A stretch of DNA of 40,805 nt, from assembly GCA_938008555.1 (NCBI GenBank), contig CALLKE010000242.1, positions 1 through 40,805 of the forward strand, written 5' to 3'. A model generated the notes under the pieces. That model searched no databases, was not told the origin of the DNA, and saw only the letters and a list, made by a program, of their open reading frames with translations. Positions 17,834 through 26,185 of this stretch are shown piece after piece (the first letter of the stretch is position 1; each line of letters opens with the position of its first letter). The translations under genes were made by a program, and so were the position numbers. The DNA comes from an uncultured Pedobacter sp. Its GTDB lineage: Bacteria > Bacteroidota > Bacteroidia > Sphingobacteriales > Sphingobacteriaceae.

Positions 17834-18565
17834 ATGCTTTTTTCCAAGATATATAAACTTTATCTATCGCCTGATCGCTCCTATTTTAGGTTGCTAAAAA
17901 ACTTATTGGGCTTTGTTCCTGATAATCTAAACCTATATCGAATGTCTTTTAGGCATCGCTCTATGGCGGTGACATCCAAAAGTGGCGCTAAAAATAGCAA
18001 TGAGCGATTGGAATTTTTGGGTGATGCTGTTCTAGGCTGTGTAATTGCTGAGGAGCTTTTTAAGTTATATCCGTACAAAGATGAAGGGTTCCTAACAGAA
18101 ATGCGCTCCAAAATTGTGAGCAGAATGAGCCTCAATCAGTTAGGTAAGCGACTCGGGCTCGATGGAATTATTGAATTTGATAAACAAATATTTGGTCATA
18201 ATTCAAGTAGGCAAGGTTCTATACTTGGTGATGCTTTTGAAGCTCTTATTGGAGCAATTTATGTTGACAAGGGTTATAATTTTACACGCAAGTTTATTAC
18301 AGATCGTATTATTAAACCACATATCGATATCTATGCATTGGAACGTACCGAGACTAATTTTAAAAGTAAGCTTCTTGAGTGGTGTCAACGACGGGGGAAG
18401 GCATTACGCTTTGATTTGATTGCAAATGAAGAGGGCGAGAGTGCACGATTATTTACGATTCAAATTATTATAGATGGTCAAAATTATGCCGTCGGGAGGG
18501 ATTACAATAAAAAAAATGCAGAAAAAATTGCCGCAGAAAAAACATGTGAACTACTTGAGATCTAA
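17834..18565 (+). CDS. rnc: Ribonuclease III
   Basis: Cleaves double-stranded RNA in rRNA maturation and mRNA turnover. The 243 residues comprise a catalytic domain with the signature NERLEFLGDAVLG (56-68; Glu60, Asp64) and the second metal site GDAFEALIGAIYVD (Asp133, Glu136). A double-stranded RNA-binding domain follows from about residue 172 (FKSKLLEWCQRRGKALRFDL to NKKNAEKIAAEKTCELLEI). The N-terminus carries about 25 extra residues (MLFSKIYKLYLSPDRSYFRL), as is usual in Bacteroidota. The stop is 3 bases before the plsC start, so the two are probably co-transcribed. Confidence 0.97.
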   Translation: MLFSKIYKLYLSPDRSYFRLLKNLLGFVPDNLNLYRMSFRHRSMAVTSKSGAKNSNERLEFLGDAVLGCVIAEELFKLYPYKDEGFLTEMRSKIVSRMSLNQLGKRLGLDGIIEFDKQIFGHNSSRQGSILGDAFEALIGAIYVDKGYNFTRKFITDRIIKPHIDIYALERTETNFKSKLLEWCQRRGKALRFDLIANEEGESARLFTIQIIIDGQNYAVGRDYNKKNAEKIAAEKTCELLEI

Positions 18566-18568
18566 GTA

Positions 18569-19327
18569 ATGGCTAAGCTTTATTTCATTGTTAAACGCCT
18601 TCTTTCTATTTTATTCTTGATCTGGTGCTCAATCGTATTTACGAGTATCATGCTTCTCATTTTACCCTTTATCTTATTATCCACTTGGATATTAAAGGGA
18701 AAACAGTCACAAGATGTGTGCTTTATTTTTATAAAATCATGGGCCTGGCTATTCTCTTTTCTCTGTTTTTTTCGTGTCAAAATTGAAGGCAGAGAACTCG
18801 TCGATCCCAAGAAAGCCTATATCTATGTTCCCAATCATAATTCTTATCTAGATACTGTTGTAGCTGTGATGGCTATCCCCAAGTCATTCAAACCACTGGG
18901 GAAAATCGAAATGCTTAAAGCTCCTATATTTGGCCTGATTTATCGAAAAGTAGTGGTTTTGATAGATCGAAAAAGTGCAGAAAGCAGAGCGAAATGCATT
19001 CAAGATTTAAAAATTGAGCTGGCAGCTGGGCAATCTATTCTGATCTTTCCGGAGGGAACCATGAATCGTACCAATAACCCACTCGCTCACTTTTATGACG
19101 GAGCTTTTCGTCTAGCCATTGAAACACAAACGCCAATTGTCCCTCTGATTGTTATCAATGCCCGGAACTTACTCTCCCGAAATTACCCCCTTGATGCAAG
19201 ACCAGGGCCTATATCTGTCATTTTAGCTGACCCAATACCAGTAGACGGGTTAGTGGAAAGTGATTTACCCAAATTAAAAGAACAAGTATATCGGATAATG
19301 GAAGAGCTTATTATAACGAATAGCTAA
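18569..19327 (+). CDS. plsC: 1-acyl-sn-glycerol-3-phosphate acyltransferase
   Basis: Adds the second acyl chain to lysophosphatidic acid to give phosphatidic acid, the precursor of all phospholipids. The 252 residues start with a hydrophobic segment (about 8-42) that should hold the enzyme in the inner membrane. The HxxxxD motif is NHNSYLD (His90, Asp95) and the substrate motif FPEGTMNR (160-167), followed by PIVPLIVINA. It starts 3 bases after rnc and overlaps the 3' end of the convergent uvrA by 4 bases. Its place after acpP-fabF links fatty acid and phospholipid synthesis. Confidence 0.93.
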   Translation: MAKLYFIVKRLLSILFLIWCSIVFTSIMLLILPFILLSTWILKGKQSQDVCFIFIKSWAWLFSFLCFFRVKIEGRELVDPKKAYIYVPNHNSYLDTVVAVMAIPKSFKPLGKIEMLKAPIFGLIYRKVVVLIDRKSAESRAKCIQDLKIELAAGQSILIFPEGTMNRTNNPLAHFYDGAFRLAIETQTPIVPLIVINARNLLSRNYPLDARPGPISVILADPIPVDGLVESDLPKLKEQVYRIMEELIITNS

Positions 19328-22134
19328 GCTGATCTTTCCAAATACTGTTTGAGAAACTTTCCTGTATATGATCGCTCATTCTTAATTAGATTTTCAGGAA
19401 GGCCTTCAAACACAACCTCTCCTCCTTTATCTCCCCCTTCAGGCCCAATATCGATCACCCAGTCGGCACACTTGATGATATCCATATTATGTTCTATGAC
19501 TATAATAGTGTGACCTTGTCCCAACAATGCATCAAATGATTTTAACAGTTTTTTGATGTCATGAAAATGCAATCCAGTAGTAGGCTCATCAAAGATAAAC
19601 AAGGTCTTATTCGTGCTATTGCCCTTTATTAGAAAAGATGCTAGCTTGATACGCTGAGCTTCACCACCTGATAATGTACTGGATGACTGTCCTAAATGCA
19701 CATAACCCAGACCAACATCTGCTAAAGGTTTAATTTTTGCAGTAATCTTAGGTTCTCGGCTAAAGAATAACATCGCTTCATCTACAGTCATATCCAAGAC
19801 TTCAAAAACATTCTTGTCTTGGTACGTAATGTCTAGTACATGTTGCTTGAAGCGCTTACCCTCACATGCTTCACAAGGAAGATAGATGTCCGCCATAAAT
19901 TGCATCTCGATCTTGACCACGCCCTCTCCCTGACAAACATCACATCGTCCCCCCTCTACGTTGGTTGAAAATGCAGCTGGTTTTAATCCTGATGCTTTTG
20001 CTGAACTTTGGGAAGCAAACAAATGCCTAATTTCATCCCAAGCACCCACATACGTCACGGGATTGGAACGTGACGATCGGCCAATGGGGTTTTGATCAAC
20101 CATTTCAACTTGTCGAATTTTGGTAATATCTCCACCAATGGAATCATAGACTCCTGTTTGTTCGCCTGAATAATTTCCGATAGCCTTCTGCATTGCTGGC
20201 TGAAGGATTCGTTTGACTAAAGATGTTTTTCCAGAACCAGAAACACCTGATACGACCGTAAAAACATGTAGAGGGAATTGAACGTTTATGTTCTTTAAAT
20301 TATTTTCAGCTGCTCCCTTGATCTCGATGAAATCACTCCATTTGCGACGGCTTTTAGGTATTTCGATCCGCTCATTTCCATTTAAATACTGGCCTGTTAA
20401 GCTCTTCTTATCTTTCAATATCTGATCAAATGTTCCTGAAAATACGAGTTGACCTCCATGAGTTCCGGCAGCTGGACCAATATCAATCAAATGATCAGCA
20501 GCTTTCATAATTTCCTCTTCATGCTCCACAATCAGTACACTATTCCCAACATCCCGTAAGGATTTCAATACCCCGATCAATCGATGTGTATCTCTTGGAT
20601 GCAATCCAATACTAGGTTCATCCAGTACATAAATGGAGCCTACCAGTGAACTACCTAAAGAAGTTGCTAAATTAATGCGTTGGGATTCGCCACCCGATAG
20701 TGTGTTTGATAGCCGATTTAAAGTGAGATAACTTAGTCCAACATCATTCAAAAATTGGATTCTGTTCGTGATTTCCAACAACAAGCGCTTGCTGATTTTT
20801 TGTTGTATTTCTGGCAGATCTAAATTTTGAAAAAAATCCAAAGCTTTATCCAATGGCATCAATACAATATCACTAATTGATTTATCGGCTACTTTTACAA
20901 ACGATGCATCTTGACGAAGACGGCTTCCGTGGCATTCGGTACAAATTGTTTTCCCTCGATACCTTGATAGCATTACACGATACTGAATCTTATACACTTG
21001 CATTTCTAGCTCATCAAAAAAAGTATCTAATCCCGAGAAATATTTATTGCCGGTCCACAGTAGCTTCTTTTGCTCTGCATTCAGCTGATTGTACGGCCTA
21101 TGAATAGGAAAATTGAATTTTGTAGCACTTTGAATAAGTTTATCTAGCCACTCCTTCATTTTTTCGCCACGCCACGGAGCAACGGCTCCACCATATATCG
21201 ATTTGCTTTTATCCGGGATTACTAAATCTGGATCAATGCCAATCACTTTTCCAAAGCCTTCACATTTTTTGCATGCACCATATGAGTTATTAAAACTAAA
21301 AAAGTTAGGATTCGGTTCCTCAAAGCGTATACCATCTAATTCAAACCGCTCGCAAAAAGTATGCTGAGCGCCATTTGTTTCTACAATACAGTCACCTCTG
21401 CCTTCAAAAAATGCCGTTTGAGTAGAATCAGCTACTCGACTTAGGGTTTCCTCATCCAAAGCAATAGCAATTCGATCGATCACTATGTTTATTGGATTTA
21501 GCTCATCCATCTTCCTCTTTCCAATAGATTGATCTTCTAAAGTATCTTCAATCTTATGAAGCTGTCCATCCATCGATACCCGAGCGAACCCTTTCTGTAA
21601 CAAAACAGCGAGCTCCTCTTTTAATGAACGATTATTATGTGGGTGCAAGGGACAAAGTATGGTAACAACTGTATCTGTAGGAAGCGTTGAAATAAAGTCA
21701 ACCACATCAGCAACTGAATGCTTTTTCACCTCGCGACCAGAAATGGGAGAAATTGTTTTTCCAATTCGGGAGTACAGTAACTTTAGATAATCGTATATCT
21801 CTGTGGAAGTACCAACTGTAGAGCGAGGGTTGCTCGTAATTACTTTTTGTTCGATAGCAATTGCTGGTGCAATGCCTTTGATATAATCTACGTCGGGCTT
21901 ATTCATACGCCCCATAAACTGCCTCGCGTAAGCCGAAAGACTTTCGACATAGCGGCGCTGCCCTTCAGCATAAAGCGTGTCAAAAGCCAAAGATGATTTA
22001 CCAGAGCCAGACACTCCTGTAATAACAACCAGTTTATTTTTAGGTATTTCTACATCTATATTCTTCAGATTATGAACTCTAGCACCTTTGATGATGATAT
22101 ACTTTCGGTAATCTCTTACTACTTCTCTACCCAT
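19324..22134 (-). CDS. uvrA: Excinuclease ABC subunit A
   Basis: DNA damage sensor of nucleotide excision repair, an ABC-type ATPase acting with UvrB. The 936 residues match the family. The first Walker A is GVSGSGKSS (40-48), followed by the conserved DTLYAEGQRRYVESLSAYAR. The first cysteine cluster is CKKCEGFGKVIGI, and CTECHGSRL lies further on. The second half has GVSGSGKTSLVKRI and the zinc finger CDVCQGEGVVKIEMQFMADI with CEACEGKRF. ABC signatures appear twice (TLSGGESQRINLA, TLSGGEAQRIKLA). uvrB is not in the window. It is divergent from the sigma factor gene. Confidence 0.98.
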   Translation of the reverse strand: MGREVVRDYRKYIIIKGARVHNLKNIDVEIPKNKLVVITGVSGSGKSSLAFDTLYAEGQRRYVESLSAYARQFMGRMNKPDVDYIKGIAPAIAIEQKVITSNPRSTVGTSTEIYDYLKLLYSRIGKTISPISGREVKKHSVADVVDFISTLPTDTVVTILCPLHPHNNRSLKEELAVLLQKGFARVSMDGQLHKIEDTLEDQSIGKRKMDELNPINIVIDRIAIALDEETLSRVADSTQTAFFEGRGDCIVETNGAQHTFCERFELDGIRFEEPNPNFFSFNNSYGACKKCEGFGKVIGIDPDLVIPDKSKSIYGGAVAPWRGEKMKEWLDKLIQSATKFNFPIHRPYNQLNAEQKKLLWTGNKYFSGLDTFFDELEMQVYKIQYRVMLSRYRGKTICTECHGSRLRQDASFVKVADKSISDIVLMPLDKALDFFQNLDLPEIQQKISKRLLLEITNRIQFLNDVGLSYLTLNRLSNTLSGGESQRINLATSLGSSLVGSIYVLDEPSIGLHPRDTHRLIGVLKSLRDVGNSVLIVEHEEEIMKAADHLIDIGPAAGTHGGQLVFSGTFDQILKDKKSLTGQYLNGNERIEIPKSRRKWSDFIEIKGAAENNLKNINVQFPLHVFTVVSGVSGSGKTSLVKRILQPAMQKAIGNYSGEQTGVYDSIGGDITKIRQVEMVDQNPIGRSSRSNPVTYVGAWDEIRHLFASQSSAKASGLKPAAFSTNVEGGRCDVCQGEGVVKIEMQFMADIYLPCEACEGKRFKQHVLDITYQDKNVFEVLDMTVDEAMLFFSREPKITAKIKPLADVGLGYVHLGQSSSTLSGGEAQRIKLASFLIKGNSTNKTLFIFDEPTTGLHFHDIKKLLKSFDALLGQGHTIIVIEHNMDIIKCADWVIDIGPEGGDKGGEVVFEGLPENLIKNERSYTGKFLKQYLERSA

Positions 22135-22162
22135 GAAATGAATGTCTGTATGTGCGATTTAA

Positions 22163-22170
22163 CAAAGGTA
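22163..22170 (-). promoter_or_regulatory. -7 element (TACCTTTG) upstream of uvrA
   Basis: The minus strand reads TACCTTTG 29 bases before the uvrA ATG, a perfect TAnnTTTG match identical to that of the rplM promoter. No clear TTG is seen at 19-21 bases upstream. No LexA-type box was recognised. Confidence 0.45.
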
Positions 22171-22355
22171 GAGCGATTCATAATTAAATCTGAGATAATT
22201 TGAAATTATTCTTTGATCTTGTCAGTAATAATTCCTTCATTTGGAAACAAGAAAGAAATATTATTAACCAAAACAAAAAAGAAGAACCACTATCGATTAA
22301 AGCTCTACTTGCAAAATATATTTTCTTCATTAATCATCAGACAAAACTTTCAAGT

Positions 22356-22955
22356 ATGAGTTCGACCATCTTCCAATCAAAGAGTGACCAAGATTTGGTT
22401 TCTGATTATATAAATGGAAATGAAGCCTGTCTAGCAGAGCTGATTCGCCGAAACAAGGCGAAAATATTTACGGCCATTCAACTTTTAGTTAAGGACTCTT
22501 ATCTCGCGGAGGATATTTTCCAAGAAACCTTCATCAAGGTAATCAACACGCTAAAAGCGGGAAAGTATAGAGAAGAAGGTCGATTCCTGTATTGGGTCAT
22601 GCGTATCGCGCACAACCTGATCATCGATCATTTCCGTAAAGAGCAAAGAACTCCATTAGTGACCACGACAGACGGCTTTGATATTTTTGACGTCCTTCAA
22701 TTCCATGATGAAAGTGCAGAAGATCGTTTGATACGCGACCAGTCAACTAAGGATTTAAGAGCAATGATCTACTACTTACCTTCCGAACAAAAAGAAGTGC
22801 TCATTATGCGATACTATGGAAATCTTAGCTTCAAAGAAATTGCAGATGTAACAGGTGTCAGCATCAATACTGCTTTAGGAAGGATGCGCTACGCCCTTAA
22901 CAGCATACGCAAGATGATATTTTCTAAAACCAATACACTTAAAAGTTTGGCTTAA
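22356..22955 (+). CDS. RNA polymerase sigma-70 family factor (ECF-like)
   Basis: A regulator of about 199 residues that directs RNA polymerase to a gene subset. The frame is open from 22200, but the start at 22356 (MSSTIFQSKSDQDLVSDYIN) is preferred, because the preceding 52 residues are not sigma-like and the N-terminus then matches group members. Region 2 spans ACLAELIRRNKAKIFTAIQL, AEDIFQETFIKVINTL and FLYWVMRIAHNLIIDHFRKE. Region 4 is LPSEQKEVLIMRYYGNLSFK EIADVTGVSINTALGRMRYAL, a helix-turn-helix. No anti-sigma membrane protein is adjacent; instead a 64-residue companion gene follows. Regulon unknown. Confidence 0.88.
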   Translation: MSSTIFQSKSDQDLVSDYINGNEACLAELIRRNKAKIFTAIQLLVKDSYLAEDIFQETFIKVINTLKAGKYREEGRFLYWVMRIAHNLIIDHFRKEQRTPLVTTTDGFDIFDVLQFHDESAEDRLIRDQSTKDLRAMIYYLPSEQKEVLIMRYYGNLSFKEIADVTGVSINTALGRMRYALNSIRKMIFSKTNTLKSLA

Positions 22956-23041
22956 AACACCTTTACATATTAGAATAATTTTTCAGAGTAATAAAATATT
23001 CTCGAAAGAGATCACGTTATTTGTATATAAAAAACGTGCTT

Positions 23042-23236
23042 ATGACAAATATTTACTCTGCCAACCCTAATTCTTTATCTGACGATAAAACAAAAAAAGA
23101 AAATTCGTCAAAACCAGAATTATCCAAAGAGGATCAACTTTTTTTTGATTCGTTAAAAAGAGCCTTACACGGCATTGAGCAAGAACCTTCTCGAGAGACT
23201 ATCGTGAACATCTTGAAACATTCGAAGAGTTCATAA
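23042..23236 (+). CDS. Small hypothetical protein downstream of the sigma factor gene
   Basis: A 64-residue polar protein starting at 23042 (MTNIYSANPNSLSDD); an in-frame ATG at 23021 would add seven residues. The N-terminal half is low-complexity and lysine/serine-rich. The C-terminal half (LSKEDQLFFDSLKRALHGIE and PSRETIVNILKHSKSS) is helical and probably the conserved part. No signal peptide or membrane segment. It follows the sigma factor gene by 86 bases on the same strand and precedes the palindromic element at 23244-23329. A role as a small modulator of the sigma factor is possible but is inference only. Confidence 0.6.
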   Translation: MTNIYSANPNSLSDDKTKKENSSKPELSKEDQLFFDSLKRALHGIEQEPSRETIVNILKHSKSS

Positions 23237-23243
23237 ATAGCAT

Positions 23244-23329
23244 AATCAGGATTGACTAGTATTTTAAGATTTATCAGATTTTTTCAGACACATGCGCTGC
23301 TGATACTGAAATACTAGTCAATTCTGATT
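23244..23329. repeat. Long inverted repeat (21-bp arms) between the small gene and nth
   Basis: The left arm 23244-23264 and right arm 23309-23329 are reverse complements with one mismatch (a G-U pair in RNA). The core is ATTGACTAGTATTT. An inner stem (TATCAG 23272-23277 with CTGATA 23300-23305) continues the fold. No T-run follows. The size and form fit a small palindromic mobile repeat (MITE/REP-like) or a strong bidirectional structure. Its right arm touches the -7 element of nth. Confidence 0.7.
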
Positions 23330-23337
23330 TACCTTTG
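23330..23337 (+). promoter_or_regulatory. -7 element (TACCTTTG) just before nth
   Basis: TACCTTTG fits the TAnnTTTG consensus exactly and lies 4 bases before the nth ATG. If used, the transcript would have almost no leader. The -33 position falls in the right part of the inverted repeat (CTGA instead of TTG). Confidence 0.4.
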
Positions 23338-23341
23338 TGAA

Positions 23342-23989
23342 ATGCTCAAAAAAGATCGCTACAAAGCTTTTGTTGATTATTTCTCTACGCATCAGCCAGA
23401 AGCTGAGACTGAATTACATTACAACAATCCTTATGAATTGCTCGTAGCAGTTATTTTATCTGCTCAATGCACTGATAAACGGATCAACCTAGTAACCCCC
23501 GCCCTTTTTGAACGTTTTCCAAATCCTCAAAGCCTCGCTTCAAGCACACCGGAAGATGTTTTTCAATATATCAGAAGTGTTAGCTATCCTAACAATAAGG
23601 CTAAACATTTGGTTGGAATGGCTCAAGCATTAGTGGGTAACTTTGGAGGAGAGGTACCCTCCAATATCGACGACCTACAAACAATGCCTGGTGTTGGCCG
23701 TAAAACAGCTAACGTGATCGCGTCTGTCATCCATCAAACTCCAGCAATGGCTGTAGATACGCATGTTTTTAGGGTCGCCAATCGGATTGGGTTGACACAA
23801 CATGCCAAAACCCCATTAAGTGTCGAAAAGCAACTTGTCAAAAATCTACCCAAAGACAAAATTCATATTGCACACCATTGGCTTATTTTACATGGACGAT
23901 ATATCTGTATTGCCCGAAAGCCCAAGTGCACGATCTGTCCCCTGACAAATTTTTGTAAATATTATGAGCAGCATCCAGTAAGTAAATAG
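23342..23989 (+). CDS. nth: Endonuclease III (DNA glycosylase / AP lyase)
   Basis: Base-excision repair enzyme that removes oxidised pyrimidines and nicks abasic sites. The 215 residues have the helix-hairpin-helix MPGVGRKTANVI with catalytic Lys121, the catalytic Asp139 in AVDTHVFRVANR, and the four-cysteine Fe-S loop C189-x6-C196-x2-C199-x5-C205. The opening YELLVAVILSAQCTDKRIN is characteristic. It stands alone and ends before a strong terminator (24011-24056). Confidence 0.97.
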   Translation: MLKKDRYKAFVDYFSTHQPEAETELHYNNPYELLVAVILSAQCTDKRINLVTPALFERFPNPQSLASSTPEDVFQYIRSVSYPNNKAKHLVGMAQALVGNFGGEVPSNIDDLQTMPGVGRKTANVIASVIHQTPAMAVDTHVFRVANRIGLTQHAKTPLSVEKQLVKNLPKDKIHIAHHWLILHGRYICIARKPKCTICPLTNFCKYYEQHPVSK

Positions 23990-24010
23990 TCAACATATTA
24001 AGATCTATCT

Positions 24011-24056
24011 AAATACAAAATGGGTTAAAAAATCAATGTCAACCCATTTTGTATTT
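24011..24056. terminator. Bidirectional terminator after nth
   Basis: A perfect 16-bp stem (AAATACAAAATGGGTT, 24011-24026, complement 24041-24056) with a 14-nt loop lies between the convergent nth and astacin cassette 2. Confidence 0.75.
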
Positions 24057-24099
24057 GATCTAGACAGCATGTCTATGACTCCGCCAAAGAGCAGAGCAA

Positions 24100-24399
24100 T
24101 TAATTGTTTGAGAAAATCACCTTTCCATTCTTTTGTATGAGAATTGGGCTTTTTAGACCTGTCTCAGTCGGCGTAAAGCCAAAGGCTGTATTCGATGTGA
24201 AAGGATACGTTTTACCACTTGAATCTTTAATTAAGTATCTGTCTATACCTTCACGACATAAAGATTGATTGGGGATAGATCCAGAAATAATAATTAAGTC
24301 TGCATCTCTCACTGTCTTTTTTGTTTTTACACCTAAACGCTGCTTAAATCCTAATTCATTCTTACAGGCTTGATGAGAGCAGCCATCTAAACGAAAAAG
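24100..24399 (-). pseudogene. 99-codon open frame continuing in phase after the stop of astacin 2
   Basis: Directly after the TAA of the second astacin gene (24400-24402), the same frame stays open for 99 codons to a stop at 24100. It reads LFRLDGCSHQACKNELGFKQ and then VRDADLIIISGSIPNQSLCR, and ends SPILIQKNGKVIFSNN. A GTG at 24310-24312 could start a separate 70-residue protein, but no good ribosome-binding site is visible. The sequence looks like real protein and matches no family I recognise. Options: a former C-terminal extension cut by a nonsense mutation, a gene fragment left by recombination, or rare readthrough. Cassette 1 has no counterpart. Confidence 0.4.
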
Positions 24400-25263
24400 T
24401 TATTTTATCGAAAAAGGATATATTCTTTGTATGAATTTTTTATCGCCTTCAGATAATAAGTGATTACTACTAGAAGTACCCCAATCAGTATTAACAGCAG
24501 GATAGTCTTTGCTGAAATTCTTCTTAGCCCCAATTATAAAACCTTCTGGGTAGGGGTAATGCATAATAGACTCCACATCATAATTCCCATACTCTCTGGA
24601 GTCTTCCTTCTTATAGATTTCACGAGAAAAAAAAGAACGATCTACTATTCTTTGATCCCATCCACGTTTACGTTTAAAGTACTCATATATATAAGGTTTA
24701 TCCCACTTTATGTCAAAGTGTTCCTGCTCATGTTTTAAGCCCAACACATGACCAAATTCATGAAGTACATCAGCTGAGAATGCCTCTTCTTTTGAGAGGT
24801 CAGTCAAATCCCCATAGTGCATATTGAACCTATCATAGTTTTTTAATAAATAGTTCCCAGGTACCGTGACATTCGCCCCCCTTACAGCATTGTTAAACCG
24901 TATTCTTACTACTGCAGGTTGATCTTCAGCTACAAAATCAAAACGAACATTGGCATATCTCTCCCACTCTTTCGCATAAAATTTAACTTTATTACGAACG
25001 TAATTGCTTCCACCCTCGACAAATTTCACAGCAATGACTATCGGCCCATTACGATCACTAGGCCAAAAAGTGGATTTAACCCCTACCCCAGATGTTTTAA
25101 TTCCACTTGCTTTAGTGTATGTATAAGAATCATACGGGTTACAAAGTGAGATTTCAGGTTCTTCTTGATACGAATGTGACTTGATGATTTCATTTTTTTT
25201 ACATGAGGCCAAAGTAATTGCTAAAACTCCAGCCATATAAAGTAATCTGAATTTTGCTTTCAT
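24400..25263 (-). CDS. Astacin-like (M12A) zinc metalloprotease lipoprotein, cassette 2
   Basis: Paralogue of the protease at 132-959, 287 residues. The signal peptide ends in the lipobox TLASC (Cys21), so the mature protein should be lipid-anchored outside the cytoplasm. The zinc motif HEFGHVLGLKHE has His168, Glu169, His172 and His178, the same numbers as in cassette 1. The Met-turn is SIMHY (Met234). FWPSDRNGPIVIAVKFVEGG and EWERYANVRFDF also match cassette 1 closely. Differences: a longer segment around 240-265 (KKNFSKDYPAVNTDWGTSSS) and a shorter C-terminus ending YPFSIK. It follows the lipoprotein gene 25400-26185 after a strong hairpin. Predicted active; substrate unknown. Confidence 0.85.
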   Translation of the reverse strand: MKAKFRLLYMAGVLAITLASCKKNEIIKSHSYQEEPEISLCNPYDSYTYTKASGIKTSGVGVKSTFWPSDRNGPIVIAVKFVEGGSNYVRNKVKFYAKEWERYANVRFDFVAEDQPAVVRIRFNNAVRGANVTVPGNYLLKNYDRFNMHYGDLTDLSKEEAFSADVLHEFGHVLGLKHEQEHFDIKWDKPYIYEYFKRKRGWDQRIVDRSFFSREIYKKEDSREYGNYDVESIMHYPYPEGFIIGAKKNFSKDYPAVNTDWGTSSSNHLLSEGDKKFIQRIYPFSIK

Positions 25264-25319
25264 TTTATTAACATATAAGATTCAGTAACACTTTTTCAAC
25301 AACAAACACTCTTAATGTT

Positions 25320-25356
25320 AAAATCCCGACTTATTTAAAACATAAGTCGGGATTTT
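25320..25356 (-). terminator. Strong hairpin between lipoprotein and astacin genes, cassette 2
   Basis: A perfect 15-bp stem (AAAATCCCGACTTAT, 25320-25334, complement 25342-25356) has a 7-nt loop and a T-rich 3' side in either direction. It lies 44 bases after the lipoprotein stop and 57 bases before the protease start, as in cassette 1. It may end the lipoprotein transcript or set a lower protease level. Confidence 0.75.
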
Positions 25357-25399
25357 TTATTTATTCAGTATACCTAAAGATGGTATCAGAACAGGTGTT

Positions 25400-26185
25400 T
25401 TATTGCGTTTTGATAACCTTAGAAATACTTTTTGAAATCTCTTCAACATTCACAACTAGTACATCTATTCTATACGATGTTTTAGGTTTAATTGAAACAT
25501 TCTTTGGAAGGTTTACTAAATCATTTTTAAAGAAATCAAAAGGAGTCAATTTTTGTATATCACGGCCCTTTATAATAGCTGTATGTAGTTTTAAATAGTT
25601 TGTAGCCTGGTCTGTCTTATTAACTTCGTATAGTTCAACCTTCATTGATTTTAAAGGATAGCTTGCCAAATCCTCGCCAAGCTTCACATTAAAAGACAGC
25701 CCTTCTGGAAACTTTGGAACTGATGCCTCTACCTCAGCAATAGGCTGTCCAATGACAGTTTTTTTATTAGCAGCAGTTCTCACAGTTAAGGCTTTTCCAT
25801 AAGCAACACCTGCCTTGGTCCTTGCATAAGCTCTAATAACATATGTAGCATTTGCATTACTAGGATTCATCGTCATTACAAATGACCCTGACCCAATACC
25901 CGTGTCCTTCAACACGGAATTATTAATCGTAGGATCTGAATGTGATTTCACATCGTTCGTTTGAAACGAAGTATAACAAATACCTCGCTCAACAACAGGG
26001 GCACCGCCGTCGTTTGTAATATTTCCAATAATAGTAACTATGCTTCCAAGACTTACCTCAGCTTCATTCTGAATAGTTGGATTTAACGATGTACTAACTG
26101 TAGCCAGCTGGAGTAGATTTTTCTTACAAGCAACTTGTGCAAGCACTAAAAATAGTCCTAAAATAAGCAGTGAATAAGCCTTCAT
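25400..26185 (-). CDS. Surface lipoprotein with FN3-like domain, cassette 2 partner
   Basis: A predicted lipoprotein of 261 residues; function unknown. The start at 26185 (MKAYSLLILGLFLVLAQVAC) gives a classical lipoprotein signal with Cys20; the in-frame ATG at 26215 would only add ten residues. Residues about 25-140 form the Bacteroidota FN3-like domain (ATVSTSLNPT, IIGNITNDGG, VVERGICY, ATYVIRAYARTKAGVAYGKA). Residues about 150-261 are a second beta domain ending SYRIDVLVVNVEEISKS. It is a paralogue of the lipoprotein at 1067-2572, sharing both outer domains but lacking the 20-residue repeat rod. Located immediately upstream of astacin 2. Confidence 0.78.
   Translation of the reverse strand: MKAYSLLILGLFLVLAQVACKKNLLQLATVSTSLNPTIQNEAEVSLGSIVTIIGNITNDGGAPVVERGICYTSFQTNDVKSHSDPTINNSVLKDTGIGSGSFVMTMNPSNANATYVIRAYARTKAGVAYGKALTVRTAANKKTVIGQPIAEVEASVPKFPEGLSFNVKLGEDLASYPLKSMKVELYEVNKTDQATNYLKLHTAIIKGRDIQKLTPFDFFKNDLVNLPKNVSIKPKTSYRIDVLVVNVEEISKSISKVIKTQ

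Noticed and set aside
22200..22355. N-terminal extension of the sigma factor from the ATG-less open region at 22200
   Set aside because: The 52 extra residues are not sigma-like, and the inner ATG at 22356 gives the family-typical N-terminus.
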